A stretch of 35,024 bases of DNA from Saprospiraceae bacterium (GTDB lineage Bacteria > Bacteroidota > Bacteroidia > Chitinophagales > Saprospiraceae), in assembly GCA_016787525.1 (NCBI GenBank), contig JAEUUP010000023.1, positions 1-35,024 of the forward strand, given 5' to 3'. The translations under genes were made by a program, and so were the position numbers. Every line of letters starts with the position of its first letter. Position 1 is the first letter of the stretch. The notes below the pieces were generated by a model. It worked only from the letters and a program-made list of their open reading frames with translations. It ran no database searches and was not told where the DNA came from. This document shows, one piece after another, positions 17,043-25,451 of the stretch.

Positions 17043-18896
17043 CTACAACTTAGTTAGTTTTTCTTTTTTCAAAAAATGGCTACCCCTCAGTACCGCCATA
17101 TAAAAACCACTTGCTAAGTCTTGCGTTTCGATACTAAGGGTGCTTTGTCCTTGTGGCAAAATTTTGTTTTGAAAAACAGTTTTGATTGTGCGACCTGTAA
17201 TATCAAGAATATCTAAACAAGCCGTTTCGCTTTGTTTTAAATCAATCATAATTAAAGATTTATCTGTCATCGGGTTTGGATAAATCCTCATTTCGACCCC
17301 CTCAGTATCAAGAGCTTCTTTTGTATTTGTAGCATCAGCAACGAAGCCCATGGCATCCAAAGCTGGCTTTATTTCTGGATTTGACATAAACAGTCGCCAC
17401 AACAAGCCTGTCCGATGGTTCTCAATCATGCCGATGATAGGGCCTTGGTCAATTGCAAGAGTAGAAGTCGCATACCAATTGCGCCCCAAATTGAAAGCAT
17501 CGTAAAAGCCGAATTTTCCCCACAACTTAGCCCCTTGTTCACGATAAAAATACTTCAAAGCACGCATTCCTTGCTCAGGAGCATAAGGCATCGAACTCAA
17601 GGCCGCAGTTGGCGAAATCGTACCATTGTCCGTTGACTCAAAAGGTGCGTGCGCAAGGTAGCCTGTCGGGTCGTCACTGGCGGTCAGACCCCAATTGTCG
17701 GCAGAATAGCCCACTTTATTGGTCGGATTGTTCTTACAATACTCCCAATTTATCATAGTTTGGGCAACATTGTGGTGCCAATAGTTGGCATAGGCATCTT
17801 TCTTACGGCGTGGGTCAAACCCTAAGAATGAATAATGTGCAAAAAACAAAGGACCACCAGCATAAGGGCCAACTTGTAGTGTATGTCCATAATAAGTCTG
17901 CCCATTCCGATAATTAGGACTTCCCGCCCAACCTTGATGATACACCGTGGCTGGAATCGGATACGTCGGCGAAGCCACTGCTAATATATAAGTTATCAAA
18001 GCCTCGAAATAGCCACGCAATTGGAAGTTCATACGCCATTGATAGTTGGGCGAATAGTGCCAATAGAGAACATTTTCATTGTTTTTGCGATAAAAATTCC
18101 AGTTTACACCTTGCCAAAACTCATTTATCATTTGGCGAATAGTGGTTTCTTCGGGTGTATTTCTTGTAAAGTATTGTCGAGCTGTCAACAGACCTTGTAT
18201 CAGAAAAGATGTTTCGACCAAATCGCCACCATTGTCGTATTGGCTGAAAGGTTGTACTCTGCCCGTTCTGCCGTCAATCCAATGCGGAAAAACCCCTCCA
18301 AAGCGGTCGCTAATCTGCAAAAAAGACAATAATTTGAGCATATAATCTACCCCCTCAGTACGACTGACCCAACCGCGCTCAATAGCCACAATCCAAGCCA
18401 TGACCCCAAAACCTGTTCCACCTGTGGTTACGGTATAGTCGGCATTGTTGCGCTCGCGTGCCATGCCCGAAGCAGGGTGTTGTAATTCTCTAAAGTACCG
18501 AAAAGTGTAACGTTGCACCATTTCCATTAAACTATCGTCAGGCATTGGATGCACATGACCCAAAACTGTCGTCGAAAAATTGGAAACTGAACCAGCAGTA
18601 CCCACAGCCTTGACTTTGTACAAAAGACTTATGTTCGTACCTAAAGGGCGGGCAAAATCAATCAGCATTGTATCACTGATTGTCTTCAGCGAATCGAATG
18701 AAGTACCACCATTTGCTGAACGCCAGATTTGATAGTTTGTCACATCGGCGATAGGCGACCATGTTAGTTCAACATGACTGTCGTAACCAACAGCTTTGAC
18801 AATCGGTGTCGAAACTGTTTGTCCTACGACCGATTGAGGTGTTAAAAACCATGAAATTCCGCAAATAAAACAGCAAATAGGTAGTGGTATTTTCAT
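17043..18896 (-). CDS. T9SS-exported glucoamylase-like (GH144-type) enzyme with FN3 domain
   Basis: The 617-residue protein has a signal peptide, an N-terminal fibronectin type III domain (about 35-112, VELTWSPIADVTNYQIWRS), a glycoamylase-like PF10091 domain (about 115-525; TFRYFRELQHPASGMARER, TGGTGFGVMAWIVAIERGWVSR, YDNGGDLVETSFLIQGLLTARQYF, NWGLTASDDP, LAIDQGPIIGMIENHRTGLLWRLF) and a T9SS type A sorting domain (about 540-617, MRIYPNPMTDKS). Unlike its lipoprotein paralogue it should be exported across the outer membrane, so it probably makes the first endo-cuts in beta-1,2-glucan outside the cell, with the lipoprotein acting later (inference). Three TACTGAGGGG elements (17083, 17298, 18351) lie in it; 17083 is read in the rarer Leu-Arg-Gly frame. 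Confidence 0.87.
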   Translation of the reverse strand: MKIPLPICCFICGISWFLTPQSVVGQTVSTPIVKAVGYDSHVELTWSPIADVTNYQIWRSANGGTSFDSLKTISDTMLIDFARPLGTNISLLYKVKAVGTAGSVSNFSTTVLGHVHPMPDDSLMEMVQRYTFRYFRELQHPASGMARERNNADYTVTTGGTGFGVMAWIVAIERGWVSRTEGVDYMLKLLSFLQISDRFGGVFPHWIDGRTGRVQPFSQYDNGGDLVETSFLIQGLLTARQYFTRNTPEETTIRQMINEFWQGVNWNFYRKNNENVLYWHYSPNYQWRMNFQLRGYFEALITYILAVASPTYPIPATVYHQGWAGSPNYRNGQTYYGHTLQVGPYAGGPLFFAHYSFLGFDPRRKKDAYANYWHHNVAQTMINWEYCKNNPTNKVGYSADNWGLTASDDPTGYLAHAPFESTDNGTISPTAALSSMPYAPEQGMRALKYFYREQGAKLWGKFGFYDAFNLGRNWYATSTLAIDQGPIIGMIENHRTGLLWRLFMSNPEIKPALDAMGFVADATNTKEALDTEGVEMRIYPNPMTDKSLIMIDLKQSETACLDILDITGRTIKTVFQNKILPQGQSTLSIETQDLASGFYMAVLRGSHFLKKEKLTKL

Positions 18897-19135
18897 ACAA
18901 TAGTGTTTAAAATCGCTTTTTTAATATCTAAATATTGAAACGATTATTGGTAAAATGTCTTGATAGCCGAATTTTTATAAGCCAAAGGTACTTTTTGCCA
19001 AACTGAAATTCTAATTTTTGACCTCACTATGACTACACCATTCGTTTTTTCACCTCATCAGTGACCTCTTCTTTGTCTTAATATATATTGCTGAATGATT
19101 GATTATCAATGTTTTATTGCTCGGTTCTTTTTTTT

Positions 19136-19164
19136 CAAAAAAAAAGCCACCTCACAGTGGCTTT
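19136..19164 (-). terminator. Intrinsic terminator of the sensor-regulator gene
   Basis: On minus, AAAGCCAC and GTGGCTTT form an 8-bp stem around a 6-nt loop, followed directly by a T9-type tract. It lies about 23 bp after the stop of the regulator gene and so separates it from the glucoamylase-like gene downstream. The rest of the spacer (18897-19130) holds the promoter region of that gene and no further feature that I could identify. Confidence 0.9.
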
Positions 19165-19182
19165 ATCAGATTGTAAAAATAT

Positions 19183-19192
19183 CCCCTCAGTA
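19183..19192 (-). repeat. TACTGAGGGG element supplying the stop codon of the regulator
   Basis: The regulator ends ...Leu-Lys-TAC-TGA: the last tyrosine codon and the TGA stop are the first six bases of the element. This is the only exact copy not followed by G or T (it is followed by A), and the only one in the frame that contains a stop. Confidence 0.9.
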
Positions 19193-21931
19193 TTTTAAGA
19201 TAAACTCGGTCAGATTATCGCTGTCTTTAAGGTCTAATTTTTTGCGCAAGCGATAACGTTTGTTTTCTACACCTCTGACAGAGATATAGAGTAGGGGACT
19301 TATTTCTTTTGAAGTCAAATTCATACGTAAATAAGCAGCTAATTTCAAATCCCCTGGCGTTAAATCTGTAAATTCTTGTTTTAACCGCTTCAAAAAGTCT
19401 TCGTGTACGCCATTAAAATTTTCTTCAAAGACTCGCCAGTTTTCTTCACTCGATAGATTGTTCTCTATCATTTGCTTGAGCTTCTGATAATGTTTTTCAG
19501 GAAATCGTAAACCGTGTTCCGATTTGATGCCTTCTAATTCTTCTTTTATTTCTATCAAAATCTCATTTTTCCTTATGATACCCATTGTTGAGTTGGCGAG
19601 TTCTTGGCTTTTATTGATGATGTCGAGATGCAGTTTTTCATTGTCGGCTCTAATACGTTGTTGCTCCAATTCGCGCAGCATTTCCGCTTCCAGATATTGC
19701 CTTTGATTGGACAGTTGATATTTATGAAACTTCAATAAAAGAAAAATCAAACCAATGAAGAGCAATAAATAACCAATTTTTGCCCATATTGTCTCGTACC
19801 AATGTGGCTCTATGTCAAATTCTATCACAGTTTCTTCTCCTGTGATGTCATTGCGCAACTTAAAACTGTGTTTACCCGCCGACAAATTGGCAAATTCATG
19901 CGAAGTTGCTGACTCCCACGACGACCATTGGGTTGATTGACCCGTTAAAAAATAACTAAAACGGGCCGCATCTGTAAAATAAGGCAAACTAAAGTCAATC
20001 CGCAATGCCCGATAGTCGTGCGACAAATGCAATAAGGTTGCATAAGGGCTTGTTGGATAAAAATGAAACGTTGCACCATCCTTGGCAAACAATCGGATGA
20101 TGGGTTTCGCCGTAAAGGAAGCATTTGAGATATTGTTGTTTCTGTTAAAAATGGCATACCCATCATCTAAACCAAAAAGATAGCGGCTGCTGTCGAGTAT
20201 TGCCACCGTTTCGTAGTCAGCAATGAGTTTGAGACGCAGTCGAGCCATATTTTTATCACCCCTCAGTATTTCGACAAAATCGGTGTGTACTTTGAGGTTG
20301 TCATCACCTATTCCTTTGTAAAGTTTAATGTTGTCTAAGCTCGGATTGTTCGTTTTGTTAAAAACGGATTTGGAATAGTCAAAGTTATAATACCCATTAT
20401 CGGCTTTGATATAAAATTCTGACTCTGTTTTAGATACATCATATTTTGCAGCATCGCCTATTTTTATAGGTGTTGCACCTTCTGTCAGTTCCAAATTGTC
20501 ATTTATTTTCAACTTAAATAATTGGTGATAGGCATTGATAGCCCATAAATAGCCTTGATGGTCGAAAGCTATCTTTTTAACAGGTTCTCCGAAGTTATTT
20601 ATTTTCTTCAACAAAGCCCATTGTCCTTGTTTGTTTTTTTGATACACAGCTATACCCGTATAAGTGCCTTGCAAAAACACATCTTTTACTGAGGGGTGTA
20701 CAATACTGCACCATCCGCCTGTCACATCCGATATTTTGGTCAATTCGAGGCGGTTATTGAGCGTAAAACTACCCATATTATGACCTACCAACAATTGCTC
20801 GCCCATCACTCGGACATCCCAAACTTGTCCTTGTGTGCCATTGAGTAGGGTAAACTTATCGTTTGACCCATCTTTTTTGTAAAACAAACCTTGATTTGTA
20901 CCTACAAAAAGATGCCCATTGAAAACAGCTGCTGCATACACCGAACCGATGCGACCACTTCGGTCTTGAAAAAAAGTCAAGGGTGACGTTAAATCAATCA
21001 AATCAATACCTTTGTCGAGTCCTAACCACAGATTTTGCGCACGATCTTCATGTATCGAAAGTACGGTGTTGTTTTGTAAGCCATTTTCTTTATTGATGTG
21101 AAAAAGAGATGTGCCATCGGGTTTAATTAAATAAACACCGTTGAGAATTGTCCCAAAAGCGTAGTTGCCATTGGAAAGTTGCACTCCTTTGTTGAGTTGA
21201 TAGTTGCGAGAAATGCCTTGAACGGCTTCATGCCATAGGTGAAATTGATTGTTTTCAAACACATAGATACCATCGCGTACTGTGCCGATGAGAATACCTT
21301 GATTTTTGTAAGGCAATAAGGTCGAAATAATTTTTTTGGACAAAAAAGCACTGCCTTCTATGAATCGAAACTCATTTGTGGCAGTCAATTCGTACAAACC
21401 TTTTGAAATGACGGGCAAAACGAGCCGCCCATTGACCTCATGTAAAAACATGATATTGTCTGGTGGACTCAAAACGGTGATGTCATGGAAGTCGTATTTA
21501 TATATTGTTGAAAAAGTTTGGAAATACACAGCTTGCTCCGTCACAAGTATGTGCCAGATTTCTTCATGTTTGACTTTATCGTATTTGACATTTTTACTGA
21601 GGGGGGTATATTCTAAATTGCCAAAATTATTTTTTTGGAAAAAGCCAAACTCTGCAAAGCCACCAACATAGATACGTCCCTGCTTATCAGTAGCAACAGA
21701 GCGAATAATTTGTTTGTTGGGCAAAGGAAAAGTTGCCCAAGTTATGCCATCGAAACGCAACAAACCCTCGCGATTGCCAAAGAACAATTCACCATCGTTG
21801 GTTTGGGCAATAGACCAATTTTGATTCTGCGCATGGTAATCATTTTTTGTAAAATTGAGTGTGCGTGGCACTTCTTGTGCCAATAAGGAAATGTGCCAAA
21901 ACGCTAAACAATAGATGATAAAATACTTCAT
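19187..21931 (-). CDS. Beta-propeller/Y_Y_Y sensor with LuxR-type DNA-binding domain
   Basis: The open frame extends to 21985, but the start at 21931 is preferred because it begins directly with a signal sequence (MKYFIIYCLAFWHISLLAQ), giving 914 residues. The order is: periplasmic two-propeller sensor with repeated LWxGxxxGL blades (about 30-600), Y_Y_Y domain (about 640-710), one membrane helix (WAKIGYLLLFIGLIFLLLKF), a cytoplasmic coiled coil (about 740-800), and a C-terminal LuxR/GerE-like helix-turn-helix (LTPGDLKLAAYLRMNLTSKEIS, GVENKRYRLRKKL). There is no kinase or receiver domain, so it resembles a one-protein version of a hybrid two-component system. It probably senses glycan fragments in the periplasm and switches on the adjacent polysaccharide genes. 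It is divergent from DoxX. Four TACTGAGGGG copies occur, one at the stop codon. Confidence 0.88.
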   Translation of the reverse strand: MKYFIIYCLAFWHISLLAQEVPRTLNFTKNDYHAQNQNWSIAQTNDGELFFGNREGLLRFDGITWATFPLPNKQIIRSVATDKQGRIYVGGFAEFGFFQKNNFGNLEYTPLSKNVKYDKVKHEEIWHILVTEQAVYFQTFSTIYKYDFHDITVLSPPDNIMFLHEVNGRLVLPVISKGLYELTATNEFRFIEGSAFLSKKIISTLLPYKNQGILIGTVRDGIYVFENNQFHLWHEAVQGISRNYQLNKGVQLSNGNYAFGTILNGVYLIKPDGTSLFHINKENGLQNNTVLSIHEDRAQNLWLGLDKGIDLIDLTSPLTFFQDRSGRIGSVYAAAVFNGHLFVGTNQGLFYKKDGSNDKFTLLNGTQGQVWDVRVMGEQLLVGHNMGSFTLNNRLELTKISDVTGGWCSIVHPSVKDVFLQGTYTGIAVYQKNKQGQWALLKKINNFGEPVKKIAFDHQGYLWAINAYHQLFKLKINDNLELTEGATPIKIGDAAKYDVSKTESEFYIKADNGYYNFDYSKSVFNKTNNPSLDNIKLYKGIGDDNLKVHTDFVEILRGDKNMARLRLKLIADYETVAILDSSRYLFGLDDGYAIFNRNNNISNASFTAKPIIRLFAKDGATFHFYPTSPYATLLHLSHDYRALRIDFSLPYFTDAARFSYFLTGQSTQWSSWESATSHEFANLSAGKHSFKLRNDITGEETVIEFDIEPHWYETIWAKIGYLLLFIGLIFLLLKFHKYQLSNQRQYLEAEMLRELEQQRIRADNEKLHLDIINKSQELANSTMGIIRKNEILIEIKEELEGIKSEHGLRFPEKHYQKLKQMIENNLSSEENWRVFEENFNGVHEDFLKRLKQEFTDLTPGDLKLAAYLRMNLTSKEISPLLYISVRGVENKRYRLRKKLDLKDSDNLTEFILKY

Positions 21932-22059
21932 ACGGACAAATAAAAGACATTTTGAGCAAAAACCAACGCCTTTGTGCTTAAACAATTCATAAGTTCGACT
22001 CGTATTATATCTTTTACAGTATCACAACCTTATTCTTCAGCAATCAAAAATTAATCTTT

Positions 22060-22485
22060 ATGTTAAAAAAACTGTTATCCATTCAGCTTTGGTCGGCTTC
22101 GGCCACAGACACCACTGCGCTCATTTTACGTCTTTCATTGGGTCTTTTGATGCTCAATCATGGCTACCCAAAGCTTATGCAATTTTTTAATGGAGAAGAC
22201 ATCCATTTTGCCGATCCCATATTTATTGGCGAAACAGCCTCTTTGGTTCTAACCGTCTTTGCAGAGTTTTTTTGTTCTATCCTCATCGCCATCGGTCTAT
22301 GGACACGTTTGGCTTTGATTCCTTTGATTGTCACGATGGTGGTTGCCGTCGGCATCATACATGCGAGCGACCCAATGGACAAAAAAGAACACGGTTTGTT
22401 GTTTCTACTGCCTTATTTGGCTTTATTCTTACTGGGTAGCGGCAAATATTCGCTCGACGCAGTGTTACAGAAGAAAAATGCATAG
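22060..22485 (+). CDS. DoxX-family membrane protein
   Basis: The 141-residue protein has four predicted membrane helices (about 18-38, 62-82, 84-104, 113-131) and the DoxX-type start ALILRLSLGLLMLNHGYPKLMQFF, followed by FAEFFCSILIAIGLWTRLALIPL. The family covers small inner-membrane proteins of mixed or unknown function (DoxD-like quinone oxidoreductase subunits, MhqP-like). It is the only plus-strand gene in the first 27 kb and diverges from the regulator across a 128-bp spacer. It contains no TACTGAGGGG, but one lies about 97 bp past its stop at the edge of a palindrome. Confidence 0.87.
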   Translation: MLKKLLSIQLWSASATDTTALILRLSLGLLMLNHGYPKLMQFFNGEDIHFADPIFIGETASLVLTVFAEFFCSILIAIGLWTRLALIPLIVTMVVAVGIIHASDPMDKKEHGLLFLLPYLALFLLGSGKYSLDAVLQKKNA

Positions 22486-22585
22486 GGGCATATGCGTTAG
22501 ACTTTAAAAATGGCTTTGTTTTTTACAGCTACAAATTTCATCGGTCGGCAATTTTGTACAAAGTCACGCTTTTAGAAAAACTACT

Positions 22586-22617
22586 GAGGGGTCTATTTCC
22601 ATGGAAATAGACCCCTC
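22586..22617. terminator. Perfect 32-bp palindrome between convergent genes, fused to a TACTGAGGGG copy
   Basis: GAGGGGTCTATTTCC-AT and its exact reverse complement meet at a central CCATGG. The left end is the last six bases of the TACTGAGGGG copy at 22582-22591, and the right arm therefore ends in CCCCTC but continues TACA instead of AGTA. It lies about 100 bp after the DoxX stop and before the end of the convergent gene at 22756, so it may be a two-way terminator, although no long T tract follows on either side. Downstream, 22622-22700 contains the GGACAGTTTCGTTC repeat related to 24183. Confidence 0.7.
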
Positions 22618-22738
22618 TACATAAAAACCCTTTGGACAGTTTCGTTCTTTAATTTGGTGTTCGAGTGTTATTTGGTCGAGCACCATATGCCAGCGGTGCC
22701 TATTGTTTCATCATCTTCAAAACCGTTTCGCCCTTACC

Positions 22739-22748
22739 CCCCTCAGTA
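22739..22748 (-). repeat. TACTGAGGGG element just after the nuclease-like gene
   Basis: Exact copy with G6 then T, beginning 7 bp past the TAA stop of the gene at 22756-23700. Confidence 0.85.
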
Positions 22749-22755
22749 TTTTCTC

Positions 22756-23700
22756 TTATTTCTTCATCAGTTTGCGTAACTCTTCTAACTCTTTTTGCAA
22801 GTTTTCTGCTTTTTGTCTTTCTGCTTCTGCTTTTTGCCTTTCTGCTTCTAACTCTTGGCTTTTAGCTTCTAACTCTTGGTCTTTAGCTTCTAACTCTTGA
22901 CCTTTAGCTTCTAACTCTTGGTCTTTTATTGCAATTATTTTATCTTTCTCTAAAGCCAATTTCGACAATTCTCGTTCAAATATTCTGTCAATTTCGTCTT
23001 CAACATCCATTTTTTCTCGAATTTCCTCACTCGCTATGGCTCTTTCTAATCGGGCAACTATTTTTTGCACCAAAGGCTCGTCCAAATCACCCTTGAAATT
23101 TAATTGTTGATTGTCTTCTGTCTTAAATTCTGGACTGAATACTTGCAACACTTTCTCGAGTTTGGTTCTTGATTTTCCTGCGAGTAATTTGAGTTGTATC
23201 AAGTAAGAATCATGTGTCAATAACTCAACAAAATCCTCTTTGACATCCAACACTTCTTGGGTTATCACATCTCGATATTCTCTGTTGATTTTTACAACGG
23301 CATTTTTGATATTGTCTAAGGGAAATCCAAGAAAATAAATAGTCACTATCGGTAATGGTAGCTTTTTTGATTGTCCTCTATCATCCAAAATAACATCTTC
23401 TTTTCGGTAATTATCGCCCAAATAGCGTCTAAATCGCATCACATCAAAAACCTGTTTGGCTTTTTGTAACTCTATCAACGCTTTTTTGAGTTCTCCAGTT
23501 TTTGTTTTGAGGACGGCTTTGAAATCGAATCTCAATATACTAATACTCGCAGCCGTGTTTTCTGTCGTCGTTTCTTGTGGTTTTACATCTAAACTAAGAA
23601 CCTCTTCTCCCAAAATGGTTGACAGTAGTTCACGAGCGATTTCTATATCTTCTAAAAGGTATTTAAAAACAACATCGTATATTGGATTAGCGATTATCAT
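22756..23700 (-). CDS. PD-(D/E)XK nuclease-family transposase-like protein (PDDEXK_2)
   Basis: The 314-residue protein has an N-terminal PD-(D/E)XK nuclease-like region: NPIYDVVFKYLLEDIEIARELLSTIL at 5-30, the candidate metal-binding Asp59 in LRFDFKAVLKT, and Glu77-Leu-Gln79-Lys in ALIELQKAK, followed by VFDVMRFRRYLGDNY. This is the PDDEXK_2/Rpn-related group, annotated as putative transposases or recombination-promoting nucleases. From about 225 to the end it is a long charged coiled coil with heptad repeats (KDQELEA, KGQELEA, KDQELEA, KSQELEA, then AERQKAE twice). No terminal inverted repeats flank the gene, so mobility is unproven. It is AT-rich compared with the glycan locus and has no internal TACTGAGGGG copy. 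Confidence 0.8.
   Translation of the reverse strand: MIIANPIYDVVFKYLLEDIEIARELLSTILGEEVLSLDVKPQETTTENTAASISILRFDFKAVLKTKTGELKKALIELQKAKQVFDVMRFRRYLGDNYRKEDVILDDRGQSKKLPLPIVTIYFLGFPLDNIKNAVVKINREYRDVITQEVLDVKEDFVELLTHDSYLIQLKLLAGKSRTKLEKVLQVFSPEFKTEDNQQLNFKGDLDEPLVQKIVARLERAIASEEIREKMDVEDEIDRIFERELSKLALEKDKIIAIKDQELEAKGQELEAKDQELEAKSQELEAERQKAEAERQKAENLQKELEELRKLMKK
22843..22926 (-). repeat. Coding 21-bp tandem repeat (heptad coiled coil)
   Basis: Four units of 21 bp (consensus on plus AGCTTCTAACTCTTGGTCTT plus T) encode the QELEA(K)x(D/G/S) heptads of the nuclease-like protein. A second related unit with CTGCTTTTTG follows at about 22800-22842. Copy number could vary by slippage without breaking the frame. 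Confidence 0.85.
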
Positions 23701-24357
23701 AGATTTATATTTTTTTGATTCTACGACAAAATTAGGCTATTGTTCTCATTCTATTTTCATTTTTTTCGGGTTTTCAATTGACTTCAGATTTTCTTTCTGC
23801 TTTCACAGAACGCAGTCTGTGAAAAAACCTCCCTACGAAAATAGCAAAAAGAAGTAAAGCAATAGCAAAAATCAATAATAAAATAAATCCGTTTAGAGCC
23901 AACCTTTTAGGTGCGACAAAAAGAGGTAAGGTTAGAGATGTGCTGTATGCTGTGTTTAAGTTTGGAAACTTAAACGAGCAGCCGCGTTGCTAAAAGAGAA
24001 AACTGCGGAAGACTTAGAGCAGTGGAAATTAAAAGAGTGTATATAAGACGGAGAAGTTCCAAAACTTCTCCGTCTTATATACACTCGAACTGAACAGGTC
24101 AAAGACCTGACAAATAGTAGATGTCGGCTTGGAAGCCGACACCAGCTCCAAAGGAGTCCTTTCCAAAGGAATCCTTCGGATCGGACAATTTCGTTCGTTT
24201 ATTTGGTGTTTGTGTGTTATTTAATCCAACACTTCATGCCAGCAGCGGGTCTAAGACCCACAAAATAGTATGTATCGCGTCTGAGACGCTCACGAGCAGT
24301 TACGTTTTTATACTTGATGCCAGCGGCAAGTTTGCAGCAATACTTTGTTCAATACAG
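23701..24357. other. Non-coding hairpin-rich stretch
   Basis: No gene is recognised in 657 bp. It holds a series of small perfect hairpins: 23801-23824 (9-bp stem), 23954-23975 (10-bp stem around GG), 24035-24086 (24-bp stem), 24095-24109 (CAGGTC-AAA-GACCTG), 24122-24141 (9-bp stem around GG), 24247-24259 (GGGTCT-A-AGACCC) and 24277-24289 (GCGTCT-G-AGACGC). Phrases such as AATAGTA and GCCAGC recur between them. 24183-24250 is a diverged copy of 22633-22700. Confidence 0.75.
24035..24086. repeat. Perfect 24-bp-stem hairpin
   Basis: GAGTGTATATAAGACGGAGA continues to AGTT, then loop CCAA, then the exact reverse complement: 24 bp paired without a mismatch and only four unpaired bases. A stem this long is beyond what an intrinsic terminator needs. 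It lies between the end of the HNH gene (24358) and the start of the nuclease-like gene (23700), both on minus. No flanking target duplication is obvious. Confidence 0.85.
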
Positions 24358-25179
24358 TTAATCTATTCTTTCTTTCCAATCTAGTATCCAATTATCTTCA
24401 TTTAATTTATCATATAAAAATTCATCGTATCTAAAAAATAAACCTCTAACCATATCAATGACTTTTTCTTCTAAATCATTTTCAACTTTTCCAACCACCA
24501 TTAAAGGAAACATTGTTCCAAGAGTCTCCCGACCATTAAACATGGTTACTGAATAATACCATCTATACAACGAAGAAATCAACTCATTTATGTATACCTT
24601 ATGGCTACCTTGTGAAAATTGATTTTTAGGATAAAAACTTGTTAATTCAATAAGAATTTCTTCATAAAAATCAATCATTTGGTAAGCTTGTTTTTTTAAT
24701 CCTTGTGTTGAAACACCATGAGTTTGAGCAATAATTAAGTTAGCTTTCTTAATTATTAAAATTTTCTTCAAATAGCTGACAAGTACTTCTGGATTATCGT
24801 TAATCTCATTATAATAATATTCTTCATCTTCTCTATTGTTATAAACAATGTTGCCAACTAAAGATTTAATAGAATATTCATCAGCTTTTTCACGTCTATC
24901 TTTGACTCTTATCAGCCATTCATCTCTATATTTAGTTATCAAGGCTTTGTCATACCGTCTCCCAAATCCTCCTCGTATCATAGTTTTGTCATGACAATCG
25001 AAACATAAAAGTGCCAGATTATCAATATGATTGTTTGATGGATTTTCATCTAAATGATGAATTTGAATTTGTTTAGATTTGTCATTGCATACACAACAAG
25101 TCATATCTGATAAATATTTCACATTTGTAGCAATCTCAATATTTATGGGTATTCTAGTTTTTTTAGGTGTATTAGGCAT
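24358..25179 (-). CDS. HNH-endonuclease-domain protein
   Basis: The 273-residue protein has a compact HNH nuclease domain at about 20-75: a zinc pair Cys28/Cys31 (CCVC), IHHLDENPSNNHIDNLALLCFDCHD with the histidine pair 41-42, and a second zinc pair Cys59/Cys62. The remaining 200 residues are helical and not recognised. HNH domains cut double-stranded DNA using one metal ion. The gene lies 272 bp downstream of the OLD-family ATPase on the same strand; an ATPase gene followed by an HNH gene is the order in Septu (PtuA-PtuB) defence loci, but the ATPase here has a TOPRIM domain, so that label is not assigned. The gene is AT-rich and lacks TACTGAGGGG, consistent with recent acquisition (inference). 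Confidence 0.82.
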   Translation of the reverse strand: MPNTPKKTRIPINIEIATNVKYLSDMTCCVCNDKSKQIQIHHLDENPSNNHIDNLALLCFDCHDKTMIRGGFGRRYDKALITKYRDEWLIRVKDRREKADEYSIKSLVGNIVYNNREDEEYYYNEINDNPEVLVSYLKKILIIKKANLIIAQTHGVSTQGLKKQAYQMIDFYEEILIELTSFYPKNQFSQGSHKVYINELISSLYRWYYSVTMFNGRETLGTMFPLMVVGKVENDLEEKVIDMVRGLFFRYDEFLYDKLNEDNWILDWKERID

Positions 25180-25340
25180 ATTTAATGTTCATTAATAATC
25201 AAATTACATTTTCGATATGATATAATTTTATGTAAGTGTTTCAATAGGAATAGTTTTATGATGTCTTTGAAATAATTATAATCTATATTCAATAAAATCA
25301 GCAATTAGTTTTATTACAAAATTCTTATTGTTTAATTGTA

Positions 25341-25427
25341 TCGAACGGCATTACTTACGTCATACCGCCATTTAGTCGAGCTTTGAGCGTGGGTCTAAAT
25401 GGCGGTTGGCGTGAGTAAATTGTTCGA
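25341..25427. repeat. Long imperfect hairpin between OLD and HNH genes
   Basis: Nested complementary segments: TCGAAC/GTTCGA on the outside, TTACTTACG/CGTGAGTAA next (one mismatch), and ACCGCCATTTAG/CTAAATGGCGGT inside, around a loop of about 18 nt. The whole is about 87 nt and clearly richer in GC than its surroundings. It could be a structured RNA, a terminator for the OLD gene on minus (no T tract seen there), or the remains of a small inverted-repeat element. The rest of the spacer 25180-25340 is AT-rich and would hold the HNH promoter. Confidence 0.65.
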
Positions 25428-25451
25428 CGACGTTTTTTGTTTTTTATTATT

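Noticed and set aside
21932-21985. Longer start of the sensor-regulator at 21985
   Set aside because: The extra 18 residues would precede a typical signal sequence that begins exactly at the internal ATG at 21931.
22756-23700. Complete insertion sequence around the PD-(D/E)XK nuclease-like gene
   Set aside because: No terminal inverted repeats or target duplications flank the gene; the 22633 and 24183 similarity is a direct, diverged repeat outside it.
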